A stretch of DNA of 26,691 bases from assembly GCA_019422485.1 (NCBI GenBank), contig JAHZDG010000030.1, forward strand, positions 1 to 26,691, in the 5' to 3' direction. This DNA comes from Alistipes sp. (lineage in GTDB: Bacteria > Bacteroidota > Bacteroidia > Bacteroidales > Rikenellaceae). The first letter of the stretch is position 1; each line of letters begins with the position of its first letter. The translations under genes and the position numbers were made by a program. Under the pieces are notes generated by a model, which was not told the origin of the DNA, searched no databases, and was given only the letters and a program-made list of their open reading frames with translations. Positions 7,761-15,808 of the stretch are shown in pieces.

Positions 7761-8955
7761 TGTCGACGAGGTTCTCGAAGACATCCGCGCCGGAAAAGTC
7801 GTCATCGTAGTCGACGACGAAGACCGCGAAAACGAAGGTGACTTTATCGTGGCCGGAGAAAAAATCACGCCCGAAATTGTCAATTTCATGCTCCATAACG
7901 GACGGGGAGTGCTGTGCGCCCCGCTGACCGAAGACCGTTGCAAAGAACTGGAACTGAACATGCAGGTAACGGATAACACCTCTTTGCTGGGTACTCCGTT
8001 CACCGTCTCGGTAGACTGGCTGGGTGAAGGTTCAACGACCGGCGTTTCGGCGGTTGAACGGGCCAAAACCATCCGGGCCCTGGTCGATCCCACCACCAAA
8101 CCCGGCGATCTGGGACGCCCGGGACACATCTTCCCGTTGCGGGCCCGCAACAAAGGGGTATTGCGTCGTCCGGGACATACCGAAGCAGTGGTAGACCTGA
8201 CCCGTATGGCCGGTCTGACGCCGGGAGGGGCCCTGATCGAGATCATGAACGAAGACGGTACGATGGCCCGTATGGACGATCTGCTGAAGATCGCCGAAAA
8301 ATTCGACCTGAAAATCGTCTCCATCGCCGATATTATCGCCTATCGACTCAAAAGCGAATCCATCGTTGAAAAAGGGGTCATGGTCGAAATGCCGACCCGC
8401 TGGGGAGACTTCAAAATGATCCCGTTCCGTCAGAAAAGCAACGGTTTGGAACATTTCGCACTGATCAAAGGCAGTTGGGAAAAAGACGAACCGGTTCTGG
8501 TCCGCATGCACTCTTCCTGCGCGACGGGAGATATTCTGGGCTCGTATCGTTGCGACTGCGGCGATCAGCTCCATACGGCCATGCAGATGATCGAAAAAGA
8601 GGGGAAAGGTGCTATCATCTACCTGAACCAGGAAGGACGTGGCATCGGGCTGTGCAACAAGATGAAAGCCTACAAACTCCAGGAAGAAGGATACGATACC
8701 GCCGAAGCCAACCTCAAACTGGGTTTCCGGGTCGATGAACGCGACTATGGGGTAGGGGCCAGCATCCTGCGCGAAATCGGCATCACCAAAATGAAACTGC
8801 TGACCAACAACCCGCTTAAACGGGCCGGATTGGAAGGTTACGGTCTGAGTATCGACCAGATCGTGCCCATTGTCATCGCCCCCAATCCCCACAACGAAAA
8901 ATACCTCAAAACCAAAGAGGCTGTTATGGGCCACAAACTAGGCCTGCTCAAATAA
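7735..8955 (+). CDS. ribBA: Bifunctional DHBP synthase / GTP cyclohydrolase II (riboflavin synthesis)
   Basis: A 406-aa protein of normal length for RibBA. The N-terminal RibB half makes 3,4-dihydroxy-2-butanone 4-phosphate from ribulose 5-phosphate. It has the acidic metal site DDEDRENEGDF (about 27-37), the GTPFTVSVD loop and the PGHTEAVVDL segment with its catalytic His (about 148). The C-terminal RibA half opens GTP to the pyrimidine precursor. It has zinc ligands Cys262, Cys273 and Cys275 in SSCATGDILGSYRCDCGDQL and the LNQEGRGIGL segment (about 297-306). Both active sites look complete. The start lies inside the end of the upstream LptF/G gene, so translation is probably coupled. There is no room for an FMN riboswitch and none is seen. 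Confidence 0.96.
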   Translation: MEKQRTLNSVDEVLEDIRAGKVVIVVDDEDRENEGDFIVAGEKITPEIVNFMLHNGRGVLCAPLTEDRCKELELNMQVTDNTSLLGTPFTVSVDWLGEGSTTGVSAVERAKTIRALVDPTTKPGDLGRPGHIFPLRARNKGVLRRPGHTEAVVDLTRMAGLTPGGALIEIMNEDGTMARMDDLLKIAEKFDLKIVSIADIIAYRLKSESIVEKGVMVEMPTRWGDFKMIPFRQKSNGLEHFALIKGSWEKDEPVLVRMHSSCATGDILGSYRCDCGDQLHTAMQMIEKEGKGAIIYLNQEGRGIGLCNKMKAYKLQEEGYDTAEANLKLGFRVDERDYGVGASILREIGITKMKLLTNNPLKRAGLEGYGLSIDQIVPIVIAPNPHNEKYLKTKEAVMGHKLGLLK

Positions 8956-8990
8956 TCCGAACCCACAGAAACCGTTCGGCCAATCATGAT

Positions 8991-9029
8991 TCGACTACCG
9001 GTGAGATCGTTCATCGGTAGTCGATTTTT
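8991..9029 (+). terminator. Rho-independent terminator after ribBA
   Basis: A 14-bp stem (8991-9004 with 9011-9024; the first 10 pairs are perfect, TCGACTACCG/CGGTAGTCGA) encloses a 6-base loop and is followed by TTTTT. It lies 35 bases after the ribBA stop. Confidence 0.9.
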
Positions 9030-9094
9030 CCCGAAGAGTTCGTTGGTGACGACCGAATGACCCTTCATTACCCACCGTAATCGCATACACCATC

Positions 9095-10060
9095 ATGGAT
9101 CCGAAACAACTGAGAATCGTCTATCTGGGAACCCCCGATTTTGCCGTCATGCCGCTGAAAAAATTGGTGGAAGAGGGCTACCAGATCGTAGCCGTAGTGA
9201 CTGCTCCCGACAAACCGGCCGGACGAGGACTGAAAATGCAACCCTCCGCCGTCAAACAATACGCCCAATCGGTTGGACTACCGGTGTTGCAGCCTGAAAA
9301 GCTCAAAGCTCCCGATTTTGTGGAAACCTTCCGAGCGCTGCAGGCCGATCTGGGTATTGTGATTGCTTTCCGAATGTTGCCCGAAATCATCTGGGCCGCT
9401 CCTCGTTTGGGCACCTTCAACCTGCATGCGTCCCTGCTGCCTGCCTACCGGGGTGCAGCCCCCATCAACTGGGCCATTATTAACGGGGAACAACTCACCG
9501 GAGCCACCACCTTCATGCTTAACCATGAAATTGACAAAGGGGATATTCTCGGACGCGTTCTGGTGGCGATTGAGCCCCAGGACGACGCAGGCAGCCTGCA
9601 CGACAAACTGATGATCGAAGGGACACAATTGGTGCTTGAAACCGTCGACCGCATCGCCCGCGGAGAAGCGGTTCCCATGCCTCAGATCGAACAGACGGAC
9701 GAAAAACCGGCTCCTAAAATCTTTAAGGACACCTGCCGTATTGATTGGCATAAACCGGTCGACGAGGTCCGCAACCTGATTCGGGGATTGAGTCCTTATC
9801 CGGGAGCCTGGTGCGAACTGGAAAACACCGATCAACCCGATGCCGCCCCCCTGACGCTCAAAATCTATCAAGTCCGTGCAGAAGAGGCCACCATCAATAC
9901 TCCGGGGCAAATTCGCTCAAACGGGAAGAATGAACTCTCCATTGCCTGTGCAGACGGCTGGCTGCATATTCAGCAACTGCAATTAGCCGGCAAAAAACGC
10001 ATGAGCACCGAAGAGATGCTGCGCGGCTTCAAATCCATCACCTCCTACCGGGCCCGATAA
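9095..10060 (+). CDS. fmt: Methionyl-tRNA formyltransferase
   Basis: A 321-aa enzyme that formylates initiator Met-tRNA from 10-formyl-tetrahydrofolate. The N-terminal formyltransferase domain begins LRIVYLGTPDFAV and carries FNLHASLLPAYRGAAPINWA (catalytic Asn109 and His111, folate loop SLLP) and HEIDKGDIL with catalytic Asp147. A GLSPYPGAW segment (about 231-239) leads into the tRNA-binding C-terminal domain. All three catalytic residues are present and the length is typical. The ATG at 9095 follows the ribBA terminator by about 65 bases, so it should have its own promoter. I see no clear -7 box there. The TRIC-family gene follows after 25 bases. Confidence 0.96.
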   Translation: MDPKQLRIVYLGTPDFAVMPLKKLVEEGYQIVAVVTAPDKPAGRGLKMQPSAVKQYAQSVGLPVLQPEKLKAPDFVETFRALQADLGIVIAFRMLPEIIWAAPRLGTFNLHASLLPAYRGAAPINWAIINGEQLTGATTFMLNHEIDKGDILGRVLVAIEPQDDAGSLHDKLMIEGTQLVLETVDRIARGEAVPMPQIEQTDEKPAPKIFKDTCRIDWHKPVDEVRNLIRGLSPYPGAWCELENTDQPDAAPLTLKIYQVRAEEATINTPGQIRSNGKNELSIACADGWLHIQQLQLAGKKRMSTEEMLRGFKSITSYRAR

Positions 10061-10085
10061 AGCCTCCGGTCGAAATCATTGCCCC

Positions 10086-10718
10086 ATGAGCAGTACCTTT
10101 TTCATGACCACCATCGAAATGCTCGGCACGCTGGCATTCGCCATCAGCGGCATTCGACTGGCTTCCGCCAAACAGTTCGACTGGTTCGGCGCTTATGTTG
10201 TAGGACTCATCACGGCCATCGGCGGGGGAACGCTGCGCGATCTGCTGCTGGACATTACTCCTTTCTGGATGCAGAACGGAATCTACCTGACCGTGACCGG
10301 TATCGCCCTGCTGTTAGTCATCATCTTCGGAAAGTATCTGATCCGGCTCAACAACACCTTCTTTATTTTCGACTCCATCGGGCTGGCCCTGTTTGTGGTC
10401 GTGGGCATTCAAAAATCCCTGTTGGCAGGGTTTCCGTTCTGGGTAGCCATCGTCATGGGAACCATCACCGGAGCTTTTGGCGGGGTTATGCGCGACATTC
10501 TCATCAACGAGGAACCGCTGATTTTCCGTAAAGACATCTATGCCCTGGCGTGTGTTGTGGGCGGTGTATTTTATTGGATCGGCCTGCAAATCGACCTGAA
10601 CCCCAATGCCGTACAGATCGTATCGGCCATTTCGGTCGTGGCCTGCCGCATCGTGGCCGTGAAATACCACCTGAGTCTGCCCACCCTGCGTAGCTACGAA
10701 GAGATGCAAAAGGATTGA
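10086..10718 (+). CDS. TRIC/UPF0126 (YicG-like) membrane channel protein
   Basis: A 210-aa integral membrane protein with about seven helices arranged as two homologous halves. Each half contains the family glycine motif followed by Arg-Asp: GGGTLRDLLLD at about 46-56 and FGGVMRDILI at about 131-140. Prokaryotic members of this family have been shown to form trimeric cation channels. The physiological role in bacteria is still unclear. The gene follows fmt by 25 bases on the same strand and is probably co-transcribed, with no evident functional link. Length and repeats fit the family well. Confidence 0.9.
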   Translation: MSSTFFMTTIEMLGTLAFAISGIRLASAKQFDWFGAYVVGLITAIGGGTLRDLLLDITPFWMQNGIYLTVTGIALLLVIIFGKYLIRLNNTFFIFDSIGLALFVVVGIQKSLLAGFPFWVAIVMGTITGAFGGVMRDILINEEPLIFRKDIYALACVVGGVFYWIGLQIDLNPNAVQIVSAISVVACRIVAVKYHLSLPTLRSYEEMQKD

Positions 10719-10747
10719 CCTCCCGCCTCAGGATCTACCTCCATTCA

Positions 10748-10779
10748 CCCGAAACACAATGTACCCGCAACACTTTGTA
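10748..10779. repeat. Imperfect 16-bp tandem direct repeat between convergent genes
   Basis: CCCGAAACACAATGTA (10748-10763) is followed at once by CCCGCAACACTTTGTA (10764-10779), with 13 of 16 positions identical. It lies in the 120-base gap between the TRIC gene and the acetyltransferase. No strong terminator hairpin is visible in this gap. The repeat may be chance. Confidence 0.35.
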
Positions 10780-10838
10780 GGTGAAGGGATTTCACTTTAT
10801 CATCCATTTCCCGAGCATATCGACGCTGCGGGAGACTA

Positions 10839-11390
10839 TTAACGCAGGTATTTTTTGACCACAGCCGGATTACCGGCGGCCACACAATCGTCCGGCAGAT
10901 CCTTTACCACCACGCTTCCGGCACCTACCACCACCCGGTCTCCGATCCGGACGCCCGGACAGACCACCGTCCCGCCACCGATCCAACAATCCCGGCCGAT
11001 CGTCACCGGATAGGCATACTCCCGGGGCTGCCGACGCTCCTGATAATCCATGGGATGATGCGGCGTATAGATACGCACATCGGGTCCAATGAGCGTATAA
11101 TCTCCGATCGTGATGTACGCCCCGTCCAAAAACGTGCACCCTGCATTCACAAAGACCTGTTCACCCAGACGGATCCCATGGCCATGATCGCAATAAAACG
11201 GGGGGACAATCATGGCCGTAGTCGGTATACCGGGCACCAAATCCTCCAATACGTTCCGATAATCGTCATCATATACCGTCATGGTCCGAAAACGGGCCAA
11301 CAACCGCTTGCAATGCACAAAACTCTGTTGAAGTTCTTCCGCCCGCATATCGGCCAGCTGTCCGCTCCGCATCTTTTCCAGTTCGTTCAT
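10839..11390 (-). CDS. Hexapeptide-repeat sugar O-acetyltransferase (Maa/LacA/NodL type)
   Basis: A 183-aa acetyl-CoA-dependent acetyltransferase. The N-terminal region (about 1-55) matches the maltose/galactoside acetyltransferase cap, including the MRSGQLAD segment. A left-handed beta-helix follows with hexapeptide repeats, for example FVNAGCTFLDGAYITIGDYT and VTIGRDCWIGGGTVVCPGVR. The YTPHHPMDYQERR loop (about 108-120) carries the probable catalytic His (about 112). The C-terminus AAGNPAVVKKYLR is typical. Likely substrates are sugars or sugar derivatives, but the true acceptor is unknown. The gene is alone, convergent with the TRIC gene and following the oxidoreductase terminator. Confidence 0.9.
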   Translation of the reverse strand: MNELEKMRSGQLADMRAEELQQSFVHCKRLLARFRTMTVYDDDYRNVLEDLVPGIPTTAMIVPPFYCDHGHGIRLGEQVFVNAGCTFLDGAYITIGDYTLIGPDVRIYTPHHPMDYQERRQPREYAYPVTIGRDCWIGGGTVVCPGVRIGDRVVVGAGSVVVKDLPDDCVAAGNPAVVKKYLR

Positions 11391-11462
11391 AGCTTCTATG
11401 CTTTAGACTCTACAAAATAAACAAATTTCCGGCAGCCTTTCCTCTTCGATCCGCACAAATAA

Positions 11463-11490
11463 AAAAGCGGGATTCCTTACAGAATCCCGC
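11463..11490 (-). terminator. Rho-independent terminator of the 2-oxoacid oxidoreductase operon
   Basis: On the minus strand a perfect 9-bp stem GCGGGATTC/GAATCCCGC (plus coordinates 11467-11475 and 11482-11490) with a 6-base loop is followed by a run of six T. It lies about 30 bases after the gamma-subunit stop. Confidence 0.9.
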
Positions 11491-11520
11491 CTAAAACTAC
11501 GTCGTTTCCGACCGCCCGTC

Positions 11521-12066
11521 TTATTTCGCCTGGATCAGTTCCATGCCCTGACGAATAGCCGCTTCATTGGCCGGCAACAATTTATGCAACCGTTCGGGCA
11601 GCGATTTGGCCAAACCGGCCAGCACATAATCGAACGTCAGAATCGGTTTGACCTTCAGATACCCGCCCAGAATCATCGTGTTGAACACACGCATATTCCC
11701 GCTGCGAGCCGCTTCAGCCGTCGCATCGATGGAATAGACCTGAATGTCTTTTCGTTCCGGGAAACGGGAAATCCCATTGGGATCGTAAATCAGCACCCCT
11801 CCGGGTTTGACCATCGGTTCGAACTTGTCCATACTCTGCTGATTGAGAATAATGGCCGTATCGAAATCGTGCGAAATAGGGGAACTGATCGGACGATCGC
11901 TCAGAATGACCGTCACATTGGCCGTACCGCCTCGCATTTCAGGACCGTACGAAGGCATCCAACTGACCTCCAATCCCTGCATGACGCCGGAGTAGGCCAG
12001 GATCTTTCCCATCGACAGGACACCCTGTCCGCCGAAGCCCGCAATAATGATCTCTTCCTTTATCAT
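11521..12066 (-). CDS. 2-oxoacid:ferredoxin oxidoreductase, gamma subunit
   Basis: A 181-aa protein matching the gamma domain of pyruvate/2-oxoacid ferredoxin oxidoreductases. It begins IIIAGFGGQGVLSMGKILAY, the glycine-rich family start, and contains YGPEMRGGTANVTVILSD. The gamma subunit contributes to the CoA site and complex assembly. It is the last of four genes in the order ferredoxin-alpha-beta-gamma, with only 7 bases between it and beta, and is followed by a strong terminator. The four-gene order resembles KorDABC of other Bacteroidetes. Substrate (2-oxoglutarate or a branched-chain 2-oxoacid) cannot be told from this subunit. Confidence 0.92.
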   Translation of the reverse strand: MIKEEIIIAGFGGQGVLSMGKILAYSGVMQGLEVSWMPSYGPEMRGGTANVTVILSDRPISSPISHDFDTAIILNQQSMDKFEPMVKPGGVLIYDPNGISRFPERKDIQVYSIDATAEAARSGNMRVFNTMILGGYLKVKPILTFDYVLAGLAKSLPERLHKLLPANEAAIRQGMELIQAK

Positions 12067-12073
12067 AGTCGTA

Positions 12074-12844
12074 TTACTTCTTCTCGGTATCTTTCAAATC
12101 GCCCAGCGGGTAGAACTCCATCATGTGTTCTTCCATCCAACGGTTGGCTTCGACCGGAGAGAGCTTCCAGCCCGAATTGCAGGTCGCCACAATTTCCACC
12201 AACGAAAGGCCTCGACCGGCCATCGAATTTTCAAAAGCCTTGCGAATCGCCTTTTTCGCCTTACGAACCGCTGCCGGGGTGTGGACACTCTGACGGGTCA
12301 CATAACATACCCCGTCCAACAGACTCATCACTTCCCCGATCTTATACGGATAACCGTTCAGCCGGGGATCACGTCCATCAGGAGTCGTGGCCGTTTTCAT
12401 ACCCAACAAAGTCGTCGGAGCCATCTGACCACCCGTCATCCCATAAATCGCGTTATTGATGAAGATAATGGTGATATTTTCGCCTCGGTTCCCGGCATGA
12501 ATGGTTTCCCCGGTCCCGATGGCCGCCAGGTCACCGTCTCCCTGATAGGTAAACACCATTTTGTCGGGACGCAAACGTTTGATGGCGGTAGCCAGGGCCG
12601 TTGCACGACCATGGGCCGATTCCACCCAGTCCACATCAATATAGTCGTAAGCCAGCACAGCGCATCCCACCGGCGAAATGCCGATCGTATCGTGTTCGAG
12701 GCCCATTTCGTCAATCACCTCGGCCACTAGTTTATGAACCACCCCGTGGCTGCATCCCGGACAATAGTGCATTGTCTTGTCGGTGATCAGACGCGGTTTG
12801 GCGTAAACCAGATTTTCGGGTTTCATTTCCACTTCTGCTGCCAT
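12074..12844 (-). CDS. 2-oxoacid:ferredoxin oxidoreductase, beta (TPP-binding) subunit
   Basis: A protein of about 256 aa that binds thiamine diphosphate and a [4Fe-4S] cluster and decarboxylates 2-oxoacids to acyl-CoA with ferredoxin reduction. The N-terminal CPGCSHG supplies cluster cysteines. The TPP/Mg motif is GDGDLAAIG, followed about 25 residues later by NNAIYGMTGGQ. A GTG at 12851-12853 overlaps the alpha stop as GTGA and would add three residues. I prefer the ATG at 12842-12844, but translational coupling through the GTG is possible. The GMTGGQ.APTT segment is shared by 2-oxoglutarate- and branched-chain-type enzymes. Confidence 0.93.
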   Translation of the reverse strand: MAAEVEMKPENLVYAKPRLITDKTMHYCPGCSHGVVHKLVAEVIDEMGLEHDTIGISPVGCAVLAYDYIDVDWVESAHGRATALATAIKRLRPDKMVFTYQGDGDLAAIGTGETIHAGNRGENITIIFINNAIYGMTGGQMAPTTLLGMKTATTPDGRDPRLNGYPYKIGEVMSLLDGVCYVTRQSVHTPAAVRKAKKAIRKAFENSMAGRGLSLVEIVATCNSGWKLSPVEANRWMEEHMMEFYPLGDLKDTEKK

Positions 12845-12849
12845 GATTT

Positions 12850-13935
12850 TCACTGATTGATAAATTCCCGTTTCAATGCTTCATACACTTCACTGGGCGA
12901 GTGTACCACCCCGCCCATACGGCCATAATGGGCCACCGGAACGCAATGTTCGGCCGCCAGACGTACGTCTTCGACCATCTGTCCTGCGTTCATTTCCACC
13001 GACAGGAAACCTTTCACCCGGTCAGCGAGTTCGCGAATCGCTCCCGTCGGGAACGGATACAGCGTAATCGGACGCAACAGTCCGACTTTATGACCCTCTT
13101 CACGTGCCATTTCCACGACTTTGGCGCAGATACGGGCCGACGATCCGTAAGCCACCAGCACATAATCCGCATCTTCGCACTGAAGCGTTTCATAACGCAC
13201 TTCATTTTCAGCCACGCGACGGTATTTTTCAAGCAACTTCAGATTGACCTTTTCCTGGCGGTCGGCTTCAAGTTCCAACGAAGTAACGATATTCCGGCTC
13301 CGGGTTTCGGGCTTACCGTATACCGCCCACGAGCTGCTTTGAGCCGCAATCTGTTCGTCCGTCCAACGAGGAACCGGTTTGGTCAGGACAACCTTTTCCA
13401 TCATCTGGCCGATCACCCCGTCGGAGAGAATCATCACCGGGTTCAGGTAACGGAACGCCAGCTCAAATCCCAAGGACACAAAATCGTACATTTCCTGGAC
13501 CGAATTGGGAGCCAGTACAATCAGATGATAGTCACCGTGTCCGCCCCCTTTAACGGCCTGAAAATAGTCGGCCTGCGAAGGCTGGATGGTTCCCAGACCG
13601 GGCCCCCCGCGGGATACATTGACCACCACGCAAGGCAGTTCGGCCCCTGCCAGATAGCTCAAACCTTCGCACATCAGGCTGATCCCGGGGCTCGACGAGG
13701 AGGTCATCACCTTCTTGCCGCAAGCGGCACCGCCATAGACCATATTGATGGCGGCCACTTCACTTTCGGCCTGCAGCACCACCATCCCGGTGGTTTCCCA
13801 GGGACGCAACTGCATGAGCGTCTCCAGAATTTCAGATTGGGGAGTGATGGGGTAACCGAAATAGGCGTCACAACCACAACGAACTGCAGCTTCGGCCACC
13901 ACTTCGTTCCCTTTCATCAATTTTACCTCTTCCAT
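12850..13935 (-). CDS. vorB: 2-oxoacid:ferredoxin oxidoreductase, alpha subunit (VorB/KorA type)
   Basis: A 361-aa alpha subunit with the pyrimidine-binding and transketolase-C-like domains of 2-oxoacid ferredoxin oxidoreductases. Visible family segments are FGYPITPQSEILETL (about 26-40), the QAESEVAAINMVYGGA segment (about 55-70) and RGGPGLGTIQPSQADYFQAV (about 109-128). This subtype is usually labelled 3-methyl-2-oxobutanoate dehydrogenase VorB. In Bacteroidetes the same four-gene set is also called 2-oxoglutarate oxidoreductase, so the symbol is provisional. It would link amino-acid or TCA-type 2-oxoacids to reduced ferredoxin in an anaerobe. It overlaps the beta gene and lies 27 bases after the ferredoxin gene. 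Confidence 0.92.
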   Translation of the reverse strand: MEEVKLMKGNEVVAEAAVRCGCDAYFGYPITPQSEILETLMQLRPWETTGMVVLQAESEVAAINMVYGGAACGKKVMTSSSSPGISLMCEGLSYLAGAELPCVVVNVSRGGPGLGTIQPSQADYFQAVKGGGHGDYHLIVLAPNSVQEMYDFVSLGFELAFRYLNPVMILSDGVIGQMMEKVVLTKPVPRWTDEQIAAQSSSWAVYGKPETRSRNIVTSLELEADRQEKVNLKLLEKYRRVAENEVRYETLQCEDADYVLVAYGSSARICAKVVEMAREEGHKVGLLRPITLYPFPTGAIRELADRVKGFLSVEMNAGQMVEDVRLAAEHCVPVAHYGRMGGVVHSPSEVYEALKREFINQ

Positions 13936-13962
13936 CGTTCGTTTTGATGTTATTCTTTTTAA

Positions 13963-14193
13963 TTATGCTTCTACTTTCTGGCGGTATACCGTGATGCAGC
14001 TATCCGGGCATACCAGGGCACAACTGGCGCACCCGATGCAAGCTTCCGGCTGTTGCACCATACTGAAATGATAGCCTCTGGCGTTCACCTGGTCGGCCAA
14101 GGCCAAGATATGAACCGGACACGCCGCTACACACAGGTCACACCCTTTGCAGCGTTCACGGTCGATCAATACCTTTCCCTTTATTTTTGACAT
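13963..14193 (-). CDS. 2[4Fe-4S] ferredoxin-like subunit of the 2-oxoacid oxidoreductase
   Basis: A 76-aa protein with two complete cysteine motifs: CKGCDLCVAACP (Cys15, 18, 21 and 25) and CIGCASCALVCP (Cys52, 55, 58 and 62). This is the delta subunit of four-subunit 2-oxoacid oxidoreductases, passing electrons from the TPP subunit to soluble ferredoxin. It is the first gene of the operon. A plausible -7 box TAAATTTG lies 21 bases upstream (14215-14222). Confidence 0.94.
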   Translation of the reverse strand: MSKIKGKVLIDRERCKGCDLCVAACPVHILALADQVNARGYHFSMVQQPEACIGCASCALVCPDSCITVYRQKVEA

Positions 14194-14214
14194 AATTTAC
14201 TGGAATTTGCTTTA

Positions 14215-14222
14215 CAAATTTA
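14215..14222 (-). promoter_or_regulatory. -7 promoter box for the 2-oxoacid oxidoreductase operon
   Basis: The minus strand reads TAAATTTG, matching TAnnTTTG, 21 bases before the ferredoxin ATG. The surrounding DNA is AT-rich and no -33 element at the right spacing is clear. The rest of the 14194-14457 gap holds only the hairpin at 14370-14405. Confidence 0.45.
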
Positions 14223-14369
14223 ACTATTCCCCAGCAAAACAATAACAATCATTCTTCATTTTTTACGATCCCTAAAGCAAATTTCAGCCTGTTTTCTGCC
14301 TCAAAATAAAACACATCACCTTTGCGATTCCAACATCATCGTTTGAAAGAATTCCCTTGGTATACAAAA

Positions 14370-14405
14370 CCACCTTGTCTCCGGGAAAACCGGTTGACAA
14401 GGTGG
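14370..14405 (-). terminator. Hairpin terminator after DUF1015 (end of the serine cluster)
   Basis: A perfect 10-bp outer stem CCACCTTGTC/GACAAGGTGG (14370-14379 with 14396-14405) encloses an inner CCGG/CCGG stem with a GAAAA loop. On the minus strand it is followed by TTTTG. It lies about 52 bases past the DUF1015 stop. Confidence 0.75.
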
Positions 14406-14457
14406 CTTTGATAGGGTAGACGGAGAGAGGATACTCTCCCAAGATACATATTAACAA

Positions 14458-15702
14458 TCAATCCAGACTATGGATCACCAGACCTGAACGCAATTTCGGT
14501 TCAAACCAGGTGGTTTTCGGCGGCATAATATTGCCTGAATCAGCAATGTCGATCAACTGCTTCATCGAAACAGGGTAGAGGGCAAAAGCTACCTGCATTT
14601 CTCCGCTGTCCACACGGCGTTGCAGTTCGCCCAAACCTCGGATTCCGCCCACAAAATCAATCCGTTTATCGGTTCTCAAATCTTTGATCCCCAACAAAGC
14701 ATCGAGTACCCGGTTCGACAATACCGTTACATCCAACACGCCAATCGGGTCATTATCGTCATACGTACCCGGTTTGGCCGTCAAGCTATACCAATGCCCG
14801 GCCAGATACATCCCGAAATTGTGCAACCGGTCAGGACGATAGGGTTCCTCCGTACCGCGGTCTTCCACCTCGAAGTCGGCCGTCAGTTTTTCCAAAAATT
14901 CGGCAGGCGTCAGGCCGTTCAGGTCTTTCACCACCCGGTTGTAGTCGATGATCCGCAACTGGTCATCGGGGAAAATCACCGCCAGGAAATAGTTATATTC
15001 CTCCTCTCCGGTATGATTCGGATTAGCCTGCATCTTTTCCTGCCCCACTCGGGCAGCGGCAGCCGTACGGTGATGACCGTCCGCCACATACAGAGCCGGT
15101 ATATTCCGGAACAACTCCGTGATCCTTTCCTGCACGGCCACATCGTCGATCACCCAAAAATGGTGACCGAAACCATCCGCAGCCGTAAAATCATAAACCG
15201 GAGCCTGTTCCGTAACAATCCGACGGATGATCTCATCTACTTCTGGCACAGCCGGATACGAGAAAAAGACCGGTTCGATGTTGGCATTCTGATTCCGCAC
15301 GTGGATCATCCGATCCTCTTCCTTGTCGGGGCGGGTCAGCTCATGCTTTTTGATCTTATTCTGCATGTAATCCCCGAAATGACAAGCCGCTACCAACCCA
15401 TACTGGGTACGGCCGTCCATCGTTTGGGCATAGACATAATATTTGTCCGTATCGTCCTGCAGCAACCAACCCTCTTCACGCCAGCGGTTAAAATTTTCGA
15501 CCGCTTTGTCGTACACCGGCTGGGAATGCTCATCGGCAATCGGTTCAAAATCAATCTCCGGTTTAATGATGTGCAACAACGACTTTTCCGTCGCTTCCTC
15601 CCGGGCTTCCCGAGAGTTGAGCACATCATACGGACGAGACGCCACCTCAGCGGCATGCTCGGCAGGGGGACGGATGCCCCGAAAAGGTTTTATTCTTACC
15701 AT
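14458..15702 (-). CDS. DUF1015 family protein in the serine-biosynthesis cluster
   Basis: A 414-aa protein matching the DUF1015 family in length and motifs: RIKPFRGIRP at the N-terminus, the ASRPYDVLNSREARE segment (about 21-35), YVADGHHRTAAAAR at about 205-218, and the C-terminal PPKTTWFEPKLRSGL (about 394-408). No signal peptide or membrane helix is seen. The biochemical role is not established to my knowledge. The ADGHHR motif recalls the GHRR-type motif of ParB/sulfiredoxin-fold proteins, some of which are free-serine kinases. Together with its place behind serC and serA this suggests a link to phosphoserine or serine (inference). The gene follows serA after 106 bases that contain a strong hairpin. 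Confidence 0.88.
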   Translation of the reverse strand: MVRIKPFRGIRPPAEHAAEVASRPYDVLNSREAREEATEKSLLHIIKPEIDFEPIADEHSQPVYDKAVENFNRWREEGWLLQDDTDKYYVYAQTMDGRTQYGLVAACHFGDYMQNKIKKHELTRPDKEEDRMIHVRNQNANIEPVFFSYPAVPEVDEIIRRIVTEQAPVYDFTAADGFGHHFWVIDDVAVQERITELFRNIPALYVADGHHRTAAAARVGQEKMQANPNHTGEEEYNYFLAVIFPDDQLRIIDYNRVVKDLNGLTPAEFLEKLTADFEVEDRGTEEPYRPDRLHNFGMYLAGHWYSLTAKPGTYDDNDPIGVLDVTVLSNRVLDALLGIKDLRTDKRIDFVGGIRGLGELQRRVDSGEMQVAFALYPVSMKQLIDIADSGNIMPPKTTWFEPKLRSGLVIHSLD

Positions 15703-15720
15703 CTGTTTGTCGGTTTGAAA

Positions 15721-15745
15721 GGGGCCGACTCGTATGGTCGGCCCC
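15721..15745 (-). terminator. GC-rich hairpin between serA and DUF1015
   Basis: A perfect 9-bp stem GGGGCCGAC/GTCGGCCCC with a 7-base loop. On the minus strand it is followed by only TTT, so it may be a leaky terminator or an mRNA-stabilising stem rather than a full stop. It lies 63 bases after the serA stop and 18 bases before the DUF1015 start. Confidence 0.6.
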
Positions 15746-15808
15746 GCTATGATTCTTACTTGCAGGGAACCGATCGACTTTCGCCTCCACGTATTCCCTC
15801 ATTCAGAC

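Noticed and set aside
6672..8324. A 550-codon open frame on the minus strand across lptF/G and ribBA
   Set aside because: It crosses the junction of two well-supported genes on the other strand and its sequence has no recognisable motif.
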